Source: Amaranthus tricolor (Eukaryota; Streptophyta; Magnoliopsida; Caryophyllales; Amaranthaceae). Taken from it: a stretch of 64,000 nucleotides of DNA. The position numbers were made by a program, and so were the translations under genes. Below are positions 37,369-50,250 of this stretch, one piece after another. The notes under the pieces are model-generated. The model saw only the letters and a program-made list of their open reading frames with translations. It did no database searches and was not told the DNA's origin. The number at the start of each line of letters is the position of its first letter. The stretch's first letter is position 1. Location of the stretch: positions 11,822,281-11,886,280 of the forward strand of contig NC_080053.1 in assembly GCF_026212465.1 (NCBI RefSeq). The letters are read 5' to 3'.

Positions 37369-38445
37369 AGAAATATTTATAATATTATTATTTTGATGAA
37401 AGTTATATTATTATTTTAATAATGATTGTAAATGCGATTGAATTTGGGAGGAAAATATTATGATATTAATATTGCAATTGAATATTATTGAGATTTATTG
37501 GGAAAATTTATAATCATAAAATAAAATATATAATGTATTTTTGATTAATGTTTGTGTGCACGTGACTAATTATTAAAATATATTAAATCACGTAAAGTGT
37601 AACACGAGGGAAATGAAGCTCTTATATTTGTTGTGATCCAAGTATAAGGGTGATGAACAGGTTGTCCTGTTTGGTTAGTATAGCTACCGACAGGTATTAT
37701 TATTTCTGATACTTGATACGATGTTTGGTTTTCCTTATATTTGTTGTGATCCAAGTAGAAGGGGTGTGCACACTAAGGTTCCCTGAGACTACTCTGCTGG
37801 CCTTGAATTATTTGGAGTGACGACCTCTTGATGAAGTAGGTATAGGGGTAAAGCCTCGGCCTACTAGCGTTCTCGTTCCCTCAAATTAAAAATTGATTAT
37901 GTGTTTGTCATTATTAAATATCAAATTAATAAATTGATTTATGTGATATTATATATATTGTTTTCACAAATTGTTTTTCTTAAACTCAACTATATATTAT
38001 TTTCCAAAATTATTTTCAACTCAAATTATGTTTTATTTTCTTAAACTATTTTCATACTTAATTGTTTTACGGGATGGAGTTGGAATTACTCAATTTTCTG
38101 ATTTTGGGAGTTTTTTTTCCTTGTTTTTCTTGCATTCTTATGTTGCAGGTTATTGATTGCGTGGGAATCGTGGAGTGAGGATCACTTAAAAAAATAGTTT
38201 TTATTCGAGTCGTATTTCAGTTTAAATTTTACCTTAAGTTGTTTAAATTTTATATGGACATAGATTGCGTTTCAGTCTTTTCCTATGTTGTAAGACCCTT
38301 TGTTGGATTTAAAATTATTAAGTTATTTCTTAGTCGTTAAGCCTTACATTTATTTTATTAGAAATAGATGTGGCAGTAATACTCCCATGAGTAGGTTTTG
38401 GTTAAAGGTGTTTTCAAAAGTTCGACCTATTTTAAGGGTGTTACA
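37369..38445 (+). other. Third piece of the solo LTR, to its 3' end
   Basis: AT-rich LTR sequence ending GGGTGTTACA. The phrase around TTGTTGTGATCCAAGTA occurs twice (about 37628 and 37742), an internal duplication. No coding content. Confidence 0.6.
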
Positions 38446-38450
38446 ATAAT

Positions 38451-39690
38451 ATCAAATTATAATGCCAAACTTTGGCATTTGAGACTTTGTCATATGAGTG
38501 AGCATGGGAAGAATGAGTAGAGTTAACAAGAAGTGCTTGCAAGAAGAGGCTTGTACATCGAATAATGATTTATATCAGTTTTGGATTTTAGATATCTGAT
38601 CTGATTTACATGGGAAGAATGGATATAAGTAAGTGACTTGAAGCCATGAGACAAGAGATGAAATCTCTTAATAGGAATTAGGAATCACATTCAGTCTTCT
38701 GTGTAAGCGTCCAAGTATAAGCGGGATGTGGGGTGCAAAGGGGTTTCGTAAAGAAAGAATGATCAACAAGTGATGTTGGCCCCATCTACAAAGCTAGAGT
38801 AGTTGCAAAAGGTTACTCCCAAGTTGAAGGTATTGTCTTCTATGAGATATACTCTTTGGTGGTAAAGCCTACTTTTATTAGTGCCCTACCTTTTTTTTTG
38901 TGGTGACAGAGGACTTAGAGTTACATGAATTGGAGATGAAAACAATATTTCTCCACGGTGATTTAGACGAGGAGATCTACATGAGTTAACCCAAAGGTTT
39001 TGAGGTAGTGGGAAAGGAGGATCATGTGTATCGCTCGGATAAATAGCTATATGGCTTGAAGCATCTCCAAGACAATGATTAAAAGTTTTGATTCCTTCAT
39101 GTTATCATATAGTTTTTGCACCTAGTTCATATGATGGTTGCATCTATTTGAGGAGCACTAGAGCGGGGTCTTTGATTTAAATTGTGTTATATGTAGATAA
39201 AATGCTAGTGGCTTGTTCTAGTTTGGTTGAGTTGGATCTTTTAAAGAAGCTATTATCCAGTGAGTTTGACATGAAGGATCTAGGAGATGTAAAGAAAGTA
39301 CATTGTAAAAAGATTTTTTGGGATAGGAGCAATGAATTCTTATATCTTAGTCAAAAGAGGTACATTGAGAAGGCACTTAAGAGGTTTCTTATGGACAACT
39401 TCAAGATTATTTCCATTCCTCATGGTTCTCACTTCTTGATTTCGAGGGATCATTGTCCACAAACAAAGCAAAAAGATGATGATACGAGATACATTCTACA
39501 CATATATATCATCGAATAGTGTTATGCATAAAGTGGTTTGTAGTAAACCCTACATTTATCAAGCCGTGAGCATGGTTAGTAGATACATGAAAAATCCTTG
39601 GAAGTGACATTGGAATGCTGTAAAATGACTTTTGAGGTACTTGAAGGATGCATCAAATGTGTATCTAATGGCATTCCATTAGAATTTTCG
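38451..39690 (+). pseudogene. Copia pol remnant after the insertion
   Basis: It begins with the gag-pre-integrase motif KLWHLRLCHMSEHG, then loses most of integrase. From about 38880 it shows late RT: a WxFCGDRGLR-like piece, LHELTQRF, and the frame 39184-39519 with YVDKMLVACSS (the catalytic YVDD box altered to YVDK), EFDMKDLGDVKKV and LYLSQKRYIEKALKRF. A damaged S..MV.RYM..P segment follows near 39570-39680. Stops and shifts throughout. Confidence 0.75.
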
Positions 39691-39769
39691 ATTCCATTTC
39701 CTTAATATTGCAAACTACAAAAAAAGTTCTCAATATATATTACAAGGAAATTTAATTTCTTGTCTATCG

Positions 39770-40640
39770 TCCACGTAGATGGAGTTTTTAAGAAAAACCT
39801 TTTAGAGCACACCGCGCCATGTTAAATGGCAGTTTGGTCTAAATATTGCTTTAGAAAATTTCTTTTATAAAAATTACGAACCTCCATCTGACATGGCGAG
39901 TTCTAGGTATATTTTCTGAACTTTTCCCTCATATTTGAATTCCCCATAATACTTTTTACAACCTGCATAAGAAACTCCAGACCTCCACATTTCATATCGA
40001 TTCAACCAGTCAGCCATTTGTCATCAATTCAGGGATCAAACCGGCCACCATTTTCATCAAAGTTGTAAATGAAAAAACAATAAAGGATTAACGCAATATA
40101 AATAACAAATATTTATATATTACAAATTAAACCAAACACCGATATGAAAACATAAAGTTTAATGTATCATTCTAAAGCAAAAAGAAAAAGCATCTAAACT
40201 CCTCGATCTCGCTTGTTATGCACGCTAGTGGATGAGATAAAAGTGGACTCATTAGCCTCCAAGATGGCTTCAAGAGGAGGTTGCTAATGCTTACTATGGC
40301 ATTAATATGTCTAAGTAAGATGAGCATGTGATGGATGTGGAAGAGTAGAAATGGATTTACGGGAACAAATGGCGATAAAAACACCGACAAAAGTTGAATT
40401 TACTAGGAATCTAAGGCGTGGAGATCGATTGTCTATTGAAGAACCACTAAAGCTCCTAGAAGAACTACCTACCTAACAAGATCTTGCATAATCTTTAGAA
40501 GAATTACTAGATTAAGTGGAACCACCACCAGGTGTATACTGATGTGTGGCAGGAGGAGGAGACAGAAAGAGATAATCATATCTCATCTAACGTAAGACTT
40601 CAGTAAGCGTCGTGGTAAATAAGTACTAATATCGAGGCAG
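39770..40640 (-). pseudogene. Truncated PMD-MULE remnant
   Basis: The order of blocks matches 3300-4100: degraded hairpin-like CCGCGCCATGTTAAATGGCA (compare the GGCGGTTT hairpins), CCCATAATAC...CAACCTGCATAAGAAACT (compare CCCATAAATA...CAACCTGCATTAAACT at 3464-3493), then a minus-strand PMD tail with CGCTTGTTATGCACGC...GTGGATGA corresponding to the last exon near 3650-3680. It is a diverged end fragment of a sister element and is too decayed to translate. Confidence 0.6.
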
Positions 40641-41467
40641 TAGGGTGATAGTGTGATATCGGTTGTGCACATGCAAGTTTTGTGATACGTAATCTCGTGA
40701 TATTAAACCAATAAATCACAATGTATACCATCATACAAGCATCTTTAATAACAATCCATTATAAAATCTCATATTTTTTTACCCAAAATCATAACACCTA
40801 ACAACAACATATAATAAATAAATAAATATACAAATGTGTCAATTAAACTTTTTAGCGTTCTGAAATTCAATGAACTCTTTTTATTTTTTTTTCATTTAAT
40901 TTTTTCGTAAATCACAATTTAAATTTAAAATTAAAATAATTTAAATTGTGAGTTATTAAAACTTTTAAAAATCATATTTGTATCAACGAAGAGATTCATT
41001 ACAAATTCTCAGTAAAAGTAGTATTTGTCCATTTGCTGATCCAACTCCATTAGAGTAATATCATATTTGTAGTGCATGCGTCAGTGCTTGCGCTGTACCC
41101 CTGTCCTCTCCTCATCAAATAATCTGAGTAATCTAATAGAAGTACTCTCTAAAACTACCTAATCTAACATTTTTGTTGCTATTCTACCCTTTCCCTTTTA
41201 ATGGGATTCTTTATTCAATAAATTACACATACGGCTTACTGCAATCAGATCCAGCTTACCAAAAAACAAGTAGAAAATGACCTTTGAAAGTTGAAAGTAG
41301 CCGCCTTTTGCCGAATTAACAAAACCCACAATTACTTTATATTAAAATTTCTTAAAAAGGGAAAAAAATGGAAGAAATACGACAAACAGAGGACCCTTGT
41401 GTTGTTTTATACAAGTGTTCTTATTTGAAGTGTGTGAATTGTGTGTTGCAGCAGGAGAAGCCAGGAG
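40641..41467 (+). promoter_or_regulatory. Upstream region of the MATE gene
   Basis: AT-rich DNA between the MULE remnant and the MATE start. A TATA-like TTTATATTAAAA lies near 41335, 130 bases before the ATG, a plausible core promoter by position only. No repeat or other gene is recognised. Confidence 0.35.
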
Positions 41468-43102
41468 ATGATGGGTTCAGGTCAAGAAGAAAGGGCCAGG
41501 CTGATTGTATACGAAGAAGATGAAATGAATCAAGGGTTTAAGAGAAGAGTATGGGAAGAATCAAAAAGGATGTGGGCAATTGCATTTCCTGCAATGGTGT
41601 GCCGTGTAACAACTTATGGAGCTTATGTGGTTTCTCAAGCTTCTTTTGGGCATATTACTCAAGTTGATCTTGCTGCTTATGCTCTTGTACAAACCATTTT
41701 AGTCCGCTTTTCTAATGGTATCCTGGTATGCTTATTCTGCTGCTCCCTTTTATACTGTGTCAATGTGACAAATCTAGTATAGGGTAGGCTAAACACTTAT
41801 CTTTGCACGTGTGTTGAATGAACTTGGAAGTCATTCCTATGTTATATACTTGTATCATCATCATCATCATCTCAGAGTCCAGACCAAGGTGGGGTCTGGG
41901 GAAGGTGGGAAAGAAGGCAGACTAGTACCCTTATTACAAGGAGGTCGCGATTGAAAAGAGCCCCTCAACTCGAACATTGTGTTATATACTTATATATGCT
42001 ATACAATTCAACATTATTTTGCATAATGTGTGTATTTTTTTGTAAATTCTGTTCCAAATTAATAATTAGCTTGGTTGATATGTGATAAGTGAAAGTTGAA
42101 AGATGACTTTGATAATGGTTTAGCTAATAAGCTTAACTAAAAGGAAAGGCTTGGTTGCATCAGGAAGCATCTAGCTGCTTACACTGAGTTGTTAATATTC
42201 TGAAAGATTGGTTAGTGTCATGTAATTTCAGTTAGTGACTAACTTCTGCCAAATATAATTGCCACTTGTGCCTTAGGGAGGGCTAAGCTTTAAGAGTTTC
42301 GTATAAGAGATGCACATTTTGCCCATGCTGGTAGTTACTACTCACTAGGGCGAGGTACCTGAATATATTCATCCACTATCCACCGAGTATACCCACAAAT
42401 TTGTACCACAAGCAGGTAAACAATGCTATGATGAGTTATGGTAGATACTAGTACTCGCTAGTCACTAACCCATTTTAGGATATTAGTAGAATCCAGCAAA
42501 AATTAACAAATTCTTTAAAGGCCCAGTGCAATTTCAAAAATTATGATATTTTGTAACAACTTTGTATCCTTAAACGCTTAACATATTCTATGTAATTTAA
42601 TATTGAGGCCTCCGATTTTTGGGTCCTGTGCAGTCGAACTTGTTGAACATGCTCAGAACCTCCCCTGATATTCCCAGCATACTCTTTTGTTTTTGTGGCA
42701 CTCTTAAACTCTTATTTTGTGGAGCTATATTTCCTCAGCACTATCACAACACATGACACTAATTTCCAGTTTGCTTTCCTGGCTACTATAATATACCACA
42801 AATGACCCAAAGATTATAGTTCTACTATGACCAAGGCGGCCATTCTATATAAATAATTAGGGGTATTTAGTTTTTACCACTTCCAATTCTGTTTCTAATA
42901 CTTGCTGAGCATCTGTGTAGTGCATTATAGTGGACTCACGACTGTGACTGGACATAGAAATTTCTGGGTTTTACATGGAAATTTACTTTGCTAACTTCTT
43001 CCATTGATTATTTAGCTAATTCATCTACTGTCTGGAATGGACACTTTATTCTTTTCTTTTTCTTGTCTAGCTGAACTTGTTTTATATGTAAAATCACTCT
43101 GT

Positions 43103-43141
<39 letters not shown>

Positions 43142-46100
43142 TAGAAGAACATATTTTCTTTGTTACTGTGCTTTTAAGGTAAACAAAGGAATCAAAACCT
43201 TAGAAACACTTGTACTATGAGTTTTAGGCTTCAATAAACTTTCAATATTGTTAACCGACGTACAAATGTAATAAATGTACAGTGTTGCAGCAATTTTGCT
43301 AACTTTATGATGTTTCTTCAGCTAGGCATGGCAAGTGTGACGGAAACTCTTTGTGGAGAAGCCTATGGAGCGAAACAATATGACATTCTGGGAGTACACT
43401 TACAAAGGTCATGGATTGTAAATTCTGCTGTAGCAACTGCAATGGTGCCGTTCTATGTTTATGCTACACCTCTCCTCCGAGTCCTAGGGCAAGAGGAGGA
43501 TATTGCTGTTGCTGCTGGAATCATATCATTGTGGTTCATCCCCGTTCTATATCTCAATGTTTATGGCATGACAATGCAAATGTTTTTGCAAGCCCAACAT
43601 AAAAATACAGTGGTTACATGGCTGTTTACGATATTGTTTTTTGTGCATGCCTTGCTGTCATGGGTTTTTGTGTATATAATGAATTGGGGGCTTCCTGGGG
43701 TAATGATTGCATTGATCATTGCATTTGGGGTAAAAGTTCTAGGTGAGGCTATTTACATATTTGGAGGTTGGTGCCCTGTTACTTGGAAGGGATTTGATAG
43801 AGCCGCCTTTGCTGAACTAATGCCTGTTCTTAAGTCCTCAACTTCTTCAGGAGTGATGCTTTGGTAAAGCCTCTCTCAAACTGAAATATTGATCCCTGTT
43901 TATGCCTGATTTCTTTGTTTGCTTAATTATTTTGCCTAAGAAATCGACATTTGAACTTTAATTATCCAGTAGATTTTTTAAGACTAGAAGGTATTTTTAA
44001 GAATTGAACTAACATTTTAAGCTTTTCAGAAAAGAACTTACAAGTGTATGACAAAGATAAGAGTTTGAGGCTTTGAGCCTCTTACCTTAATAAGGAAGTG
44101 GTGCTTGATAATGATTTTATTGAAATGTGTTGTAAACTATTGATTATAACGCATTTATGATGAACTATTGAAATGATTCTCAACCATTGAATTGTTTTCC
44201 CTCTTTCAAGCTTTTTAAAGTCTAAACGTAGTTACAAATTCATTTAAATTTCTCATAAGCTATTATTTTTTGATGAAAAAAATACTAATAACTTCGATTT
44301 GGTTATTACATTCAAGTCCAATTTGCAATTTTCTTCCTCAGGTGTTAGGTTTCATATAGTTTGACGGAAAAAATTTCCATGGGAAATAGATTTCAATGAA
44401 AAATGTTTTCCCTCAGAAAACACAACGACAATTTTTTTGGGTTCGATACAAAACTCCTAGAAATCTAAAAGGACTTCTTAGAGATATTGAGAGGAGATAG
44501 TATGAAAAATTGTCTCCACTCATGTTTAAGAGAAATAAAATTATAATGGGTGGAAAATTTTTTCCCTTGTAGTTTCCCTCGCTAAAATCAGTCCAAAAAA
44601 ACAATGGAAAATGAGGAAACTAGTTTTCCAAGAAAAAGTTTTGCCGCATAACACACCCGTATTTCCACAGCATCGCCAATCACCATTTTACCATAAATCA
44701 TGTTTCTGCTATGTACTTTGATGGCTGCATTATGAACATAATATTCAATTTTGCTTGACAAAAGATCCATTTCTGTACGATTGACAAAAGATGAACTACC
44801 CTCTTTTTCACCTCTACTTTTCTCTGGTATCTCGCTCCATTCTCTAACTTGAGCCTCACTATAAAGTTTTAAATTTGAGGTGTACTAATGGGATTTCCAA
44901 TATCTTCATAGCATCCAGGTCTGGTACAATGCTGTTCTTGTTCTATTAGCAGGATATATGAAATATGCAACAGTTGCCATTTCTGCTTTCTCCATTTGGT
45001 AAGGATTTTGAGCAAAACCATTTTGTTGTTATGGTTTTCATTTTTCGATTCCAATTGATGGATCAAGCTCACAAAAGATAAATTTTTCAGCCTAAATGTG
45101 AGTACATGGGAGCTGATGATATGCCTTGGCTTTCTTGGTGCTGCATGGTAAGCCTCTTACTCCAAAGTCTTACTGCACTTATGATTTGGGATCTGCATCG
45201 GTCACTGCTTACATTCTTCTCTGTAGTGTTCGAGTTTCAAATGAGCTTGGAAGAGGAAATGGCAAGGCAGCAAAGTTTTCGGTTGAAGTGATCTTATATA
45301 CTTCACTTTTCATTGGCATATTCTTTTGGATTTTATGTTTGGCATTTGGCCATCAGATTTCCTACTTATTTACAAGTAGTGAGGAAGTTGCAAAAGCTGT
45401 GTCTAGCCTTTCTGTTCCGCTTGCCTTTTCAATCCTGCTTAATAATGTTGGACCAGTATTATCAGGTTAGTAAGTGATGTTATTGCCGATGCTGCTTGAT
45501 ATTGATCTTAAAGTTGCATGAAGCATCCTAGTTGCCGAGTGCTGTTTTTCAACCCCTTAATTTTTGTTCTGGTCACACTTGCTTTTGGTAGTTTGACTCG
45601 TTCAGTAAAAGTTTAAACTTGAATGTGGATACAAGAATATAAGATAGAAAACTACAGACATGGAGGTATTGGCCATGGGGACACATTAACTATGCTGCTT
45701 GGACTCGATTATTTGTCTGGTATATCTTATGTGGTGGGTCAATGATGTCAATTGATATCACTTAAATAAAAATTATAAACAAGTAATATCAATTAGTAGA
45801 GTTAGATGAGTTGGTAGTAGTGGAATTCATACTAGAGATACCTTGTTTGACTCTTGTCTCCCCTTCATTTTGACTTCCTTTTACTGTTAATCTAAAAAAT
45901 GCAACTTTTAATTCAAGGGCCGAAGGCCAGAAGTAACGGAAAGTATTCTATATAACAGTAATGGGGTTTTGTAACCAGAGTTATATTATTAAGTGTGGAG
46001 GAATCCATACATAAATAAAAATAAAGATTTGCCTAAATTTAGGGAACTAATAAAGGTGAGAAAATAATTTGTTAATAAAACTGCAACATTACAATATCAC

Positions 46101-49100
46101 TAAAGATGGAGTGTATAAGGAACAATGGTCAGTTACAAACAGTAGCATGTAATTGAGGGGACCCTTAAGGAAATAATTTGTTCTCATAATATTTCCTTGA
46201 TGTTCCACTTCATACTTCTTAAATTTCTTAAGAAAAATCACATCTAAATTTCCTGAAGATAGCAATGGTCTTAACTTTACACATGCTCTGCTGGTTGCTT
46301 TATATGACTAAAATTTTCTATCTACTTGTATTCTTTATAAATTTTCAATCGTTTACTCAATAAAAGACAAACAAAACCTAACCTGAAATTATGCGTGTCA
46401 TTCAAAATATGAAAACCTGGTGTGGAAAACTGGCTTTCAGACGTTATTCAATGTATTATTTTTTATGTAGATTATCAACATCACTTGTTTTTTTTTCCTA
46501 GATCCGCCTCTGGTTGTACTATGAAAAAATTTACTTTATTTTGCCCCAAAGTAAAGTGTCCTAGTTTTCTAAGTCCTACCCATGCGAATGTCGAGATCTG
46601 ACATCAAATACTCCAACATGGATGTATGAAGTGAAATGAAGGGTTCCAATTATGAGTATGAAAAGCTAAAATTTGCATATGAAAACTAGGATTTTGTCTT
46701 CTTGTTGCTTTACATTCATTATGCTTGGTTTTCCTGTTTGAAATTAAGATGAAGCTTAAACCTGACCTTGTTAAGGATATTGTTTTTTATTTGATCATAT
46801 CAGTTGGTAAAAGCTATGGATGCAACAGAGTGATGTATTTTTTGATATATTGAGTTGACACGAAGCTGTTCTACTTATTTATGATTTTATCTCAACCCTT
46901 TGCTTTCCACACAGGGGTGGCAATTGGCTGTGGTTCGCAAGGATTAGTCGCAATTGTTAATATGTGTTCGTATTATGTTATCGGGATCCCAGTTGGAGTT
47001 CTTCTTGCATATGCTGCAGATTTAGAGGTTAAAGTACGTTTTTCTTAATTCAGTCTATTAGTAATACTATTATGTGATTGCCATTTTTTTTGGATTATAG
47101 GGCAGTCTTAGCGAAGGGTAGGTCTAGTTGTCTAGTTGAGATTCGATCCCAGGACCTTGCCTCGGAAAGGCACTACTTGCTCAAACTGAGACAAGACCTG
47201 ATTGTTTGCAATGATGAAGCAACAAATTATACATTTTCTAATCATCTTGTTGGTTTAATTGATGTGTAAACAAGACGAGAAACCTTGTTACAAAATGATA
47301 AGTTAAAGGGGTCACACGTTTTTTGGTATATTTTTTTTAGTATGATCAGATTAGTTAGGGGAACTCTCACCCTAAACTTGAGGATATAACAAGGAGGAAC
47401 ACTCACTCACTTGTTTGGGTGTAGCTTAGATTAGGGAACTCTCACCAAATCGTCAACTACAAGCTTTAGTTTTAGGAACTCTCACTAAAACTCTAACTCT
47501 TCAAATTTGGAACACTCAAATTTGGACAATTAAAATTGACTAAACACAAGTCAAGTTCAATAAACAAAACACAAGTTTTTTGGCAAATTTCTGGATGTGT
47601 TTTTCATTCATCAAAGTATGCTATATATAGCATTCTTACATTAAATAATTACAACCTTTCACTTGCCTAAATAAATTCACAAAAGAAAATAAAAAGACAA
47701 CAAAATAAAAGAGAATTAAGTGGCTAATCAATGTCCACATTAATCTCCACTACACACACTTAAGACTAATTAAACAAAGATTAAAACTAGGGAAGAAATG
47801 GCCAGCAATTAAACTCTTCACATGGCTCCTTCAAGTGTGCAAAGTAACATCCAAAACAGCCCATTCATTTGCCTGGTAACTCCCATTTACTCCTCCATTT
47901 AAGCTTCTTTATTATTGCATTTTACTCCTACAATAATGCCTAGTAACCCCCACTTAAAAAGGTTAATATTCAGCCATAAATACTCCTAAAAACATGCCCC
48001 TTTGAATTCCAAAACTGCAGCTTTAAATGAGATTAAAAACCAGCCATAAATCTCCTTAAAACATGCCCCTTCGTATTCCAAAACTGTTTGGAATTAATTC
48101 CTTGTAACCGACACCCTTTAATTTATACTTTCAACAAAGTACTTAGTCATACTTAGCAAAGTACAACCATTTGATGACTTATTTGGACCGTGCATGCTAT
48201 GATCAAAATAAGACTTGGACAAAATTAATTCCCTTGCATTGGATTGGACTTGGACATCTTGGACACTTGTACCTTGACCATCTTGGTCATTAATAGTCAT
48301 AAGATTTTTGCTTGTTACCTGGTGAAAAGAGCAAGTCGAGCTTAGATTACTACTCCACCTTGGTGACTGATATTAATTGTGCCAATTCAATGAATCAAGA
48401 AGCTGAAACTTGAAAGTTGAAACATTAATTTGAAGTGTAGAAGTATAATTTGTAATCCTATAAAATAGCCATCTAGTATTTTTGCGGGCTTCTTTGAATA
48501 TAGATCATTTGATATCCTCACGCTTTAACTTGACTTACATGTCTGGAATATCCATTATCACATTTGACTAACCTCTACTTTGCTTGTGCTTTAGGGAATA
48601 TGGATAGGAATGATGTGTGGAATGGTGACACAGACAATTGCACTACTCTACATTACTTGGAAAATTGATTGGGCTGAAGAGGTAATATGAAGCCATTTTT
48701 AATTTTCACTCTATTCACTTGCAGTTTCTTTTTAGGGGCAATCTCATTAGTTATCCCAAGTTTATGGATGTTCTCTTTGGTAAGCCAAAAGATTTATTCT
48801 CCATGGTAGCCCTTTGTTTCAAAAAGTTATCCATCATGGCAAGAATGAGCTTAAAACAATTGGACTACTTTAACTTTGTTAACCAAGGTTAGTATCAAAG
48901 GAAATGGCATTTTAACCATTTTTCTAAACATATTGAGCTAAAAAGGAATAAATGGAACCACCCATTCCTTCAATTTATTACTCTTGCTCTTTTGATTTAA
49001 TGCAACGTTGGAGGAATTTTTTTTAATGTCATCAAATATTCTGAAATCTCTAAACTTGTTCTGCAGATATTATAAATAGCTTATTTTAATGCTCCAAAAT

Positions 49101-49541
49101 TTGTATACAAAATAACTAAAGCGTGACCTTTTGTGTAACAAAAAATGAACTCTAATCTGTATAAACCAAAACTGAACTCTTACAAAAAAGAATTACACCT
49201 TCTAGTCCTCGACTACACAGGTTGAGATGCGGAAATGGGAAAGGGTACTTGTCTTAGATATATCCTTCTTATTCCGTCCAACAAATTTGTTTGCTGTCAA
49301 AGTTCTCTTGCAAGTCATTGCATTGTGCCCAAATGACTTGCACAGTTGCAGTTGCTGCAGTTGTGGTTTTTTTTTTCTTCTCTTCGTTCTTCTTCATCAT
49401 CTCTCTTGCTGTTTCTGCAAGGCCTCCCTACCCATGATCTCAGGTCCATCAATATCTGGCCATTGTATAGGATATAAACTTGATCCCATAAGAATAAGTA
49501 ACCTTATAATTTCTAATAGAGTTCAATCATGTGCAAACTGA
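41468..49541 (+). CDS. MATE-family (DETOXIFICATION) efflux transporter, 8 exons
   Basis: Exons by splice sites and frame: 41468-41725, 43322-43863, 44912-44998, 45091-45147, 45227-45465, 46915-47033, 48595-48681, 49221-49541. All junctions are GT-AG and all phases agree. The first ATG is chosen at MMGSGQEERARL. A cytosolic acidic N-terminus precedes two MatE repeats (about residues 35-195 and 255-415) with about 12 membrane segments. Hallmarks are LGMASVTETLCGEAYGAKQ, LQRSWIV, MFLQAQ, SVRVSNELGRGN-like CVRVSNELGRGN, FSILLNNVGPVLSGVAIG and GIWIGMM. It resembles the Arabidopsis DTX20-25 clade: proton-coupled antiporters exporting or vacuolar-loading flavonoids, other metabolites or ions; the substrate is not predictable. 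About 463 residues are typical; exon 8 adds an unusual 106-residue Cys-rich tail after KWER. The body shows no stop. Confidence 0.9.
41855..41975 (-). repeat. Non-LTR retrotransposon 3' tail in MATE intron 1
   Basis: On the minus strand the sequence CCTTCCCCAGACCCCACCTT leads to a (GAT)n tail at 41858-41871. This is the usual 3' end of RTE-like LINEs and related SINEs in plants. No coding part is present. Confidence 0.55.
43107..43137. repeat. Poly-T tract in MATE intron 1
   Basis: 31 consecutive T about 185 bases before the exon 2 acceptor; a possible insertion tail or simple slippage. Confidence 0.9.
44340..44670. repeat. Foldback MITE-like element in MATE intron 2
   Basis: The left part (GGTGTTAGGTTTCATATAG...GACGGAAAAAATTTCC) and the reverse complement of the right part (GGGTGTGTTATGCGGCAAAA...GGAAAACTAG) look alike, and GGAAA/TTTCC blocks can pair. 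The minus-strand frames at 44413-44770 fall within it and are not genes. Confidence 0.45.
45466..46914 (+). other. MATE intron 5; no nested element recognised
   Basis: A 1.45-kb intron between the GTTAGT donor and the CACAG acceptor. AT-rich with no open frame, terminal-repeat structure or motif I can support. Confidence 0.5.
47290..48330 (-). repeat. LTR-like insertion in MATE intron 6
   Basis: The region has many GGAACTCTCAC phrases (47350-47520), a TATATATAGC box that makes sense on the minus strand (near 47630), and an internal duplication of the phrase CAGCCATAAAT.CTCCT.AAAACATGCCCCTT (47973 and 48032). A similar organisation appears at 54960-56260. It resembles an antisense retrotransposon LTR; terminal TG..CA and TSD were not resolved. 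Confidence 0.45.
48682..49220 (+). other. MATE intron 7; nothing else recognised
   Basis: Non-coding, AT-rich. Ends in a usable CTACACAG acceptor just before exon 8. Confidence 0.5.
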
Positions 49542-49639
49542 TGTATCGTGGGTCCAACCTTCCATGTATAACTTCTCTCCTCATATCTGCCAAGAACCAC
49601 ATAAGCACTTTGTTTGTTAAGGCTGACAGGAAGAAAGCG

Positions 49640-50250
49640 TGTCTCTAAGACATGATAGAGGGTCTTGTCGAAAACCCTAAGCTTTTGAGGGACCTTTAAA
49701 TGGACAATATTGGAGAGATACTTTGATGTGGGCATCCTCCTAAAGAAGTCCTAGAGAGAAAACAAGAAAAGAGAGCCACCTAATGAGGGGGAGTAGCCTT
49801 CAAGAAAGATTTCTCAATTGCAAAGGGTTTAAGGGGTTGCGCAATGAGAGCTTGTAAGCATAGTACAAATATTGCATACATCACTGTACCGTAAAATTTT
49901 TAAGCTTACTGTGACCAAAATTTAGGCTAAACAACTGCAAAATCATTTGCATTGATCACAAAAGGTGTTTTTCGACCATTTTGCAATCACCACTAGTTTC
50001 AAGATTTTGTAACATGCTTGCAAAAGCTAGGTGAGCATCAAATCATAAGGTTTTGAGAGAGAAAACACTAGAGCACTTAGAGAACCAAAAAGAGTGTAAT
50101 CTTATTGTTTATGTAATTGTTGCAACACGTTAATGATCAAATCTATTGATTAAGAAAGGGTAACAAAGTTAATCGTAATTATTGTGTATTGTTATTGTTT
50201 ATGACATTTTTATATTGCTCTTGTTGTGTTTTGGTTGCTTGTATTTGACA
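49640..50250 (+). repeat. LTR-like repeat copy A
   Basis: Phrases GAAAACCCTAAGCTTTTGAG, AGAAAACAAGAAAAGAGAGC with CACC..., and TAATCTTATTGTTTATGTAA with ATTGTTG recur in the same order and strand at 53300-53720. They resemble the R/U5 part of an LTR. No TG/CA termini were fixed. Confidence 0.5.

Noticed and set aside
47100..47260. tRNA or tRNA-derived SINE suggested by GATTCGATCCCAGGAC
   Set aside because: The B-box-like stretch has no paired A box at the right distance and no cloverleaf can be drawn.
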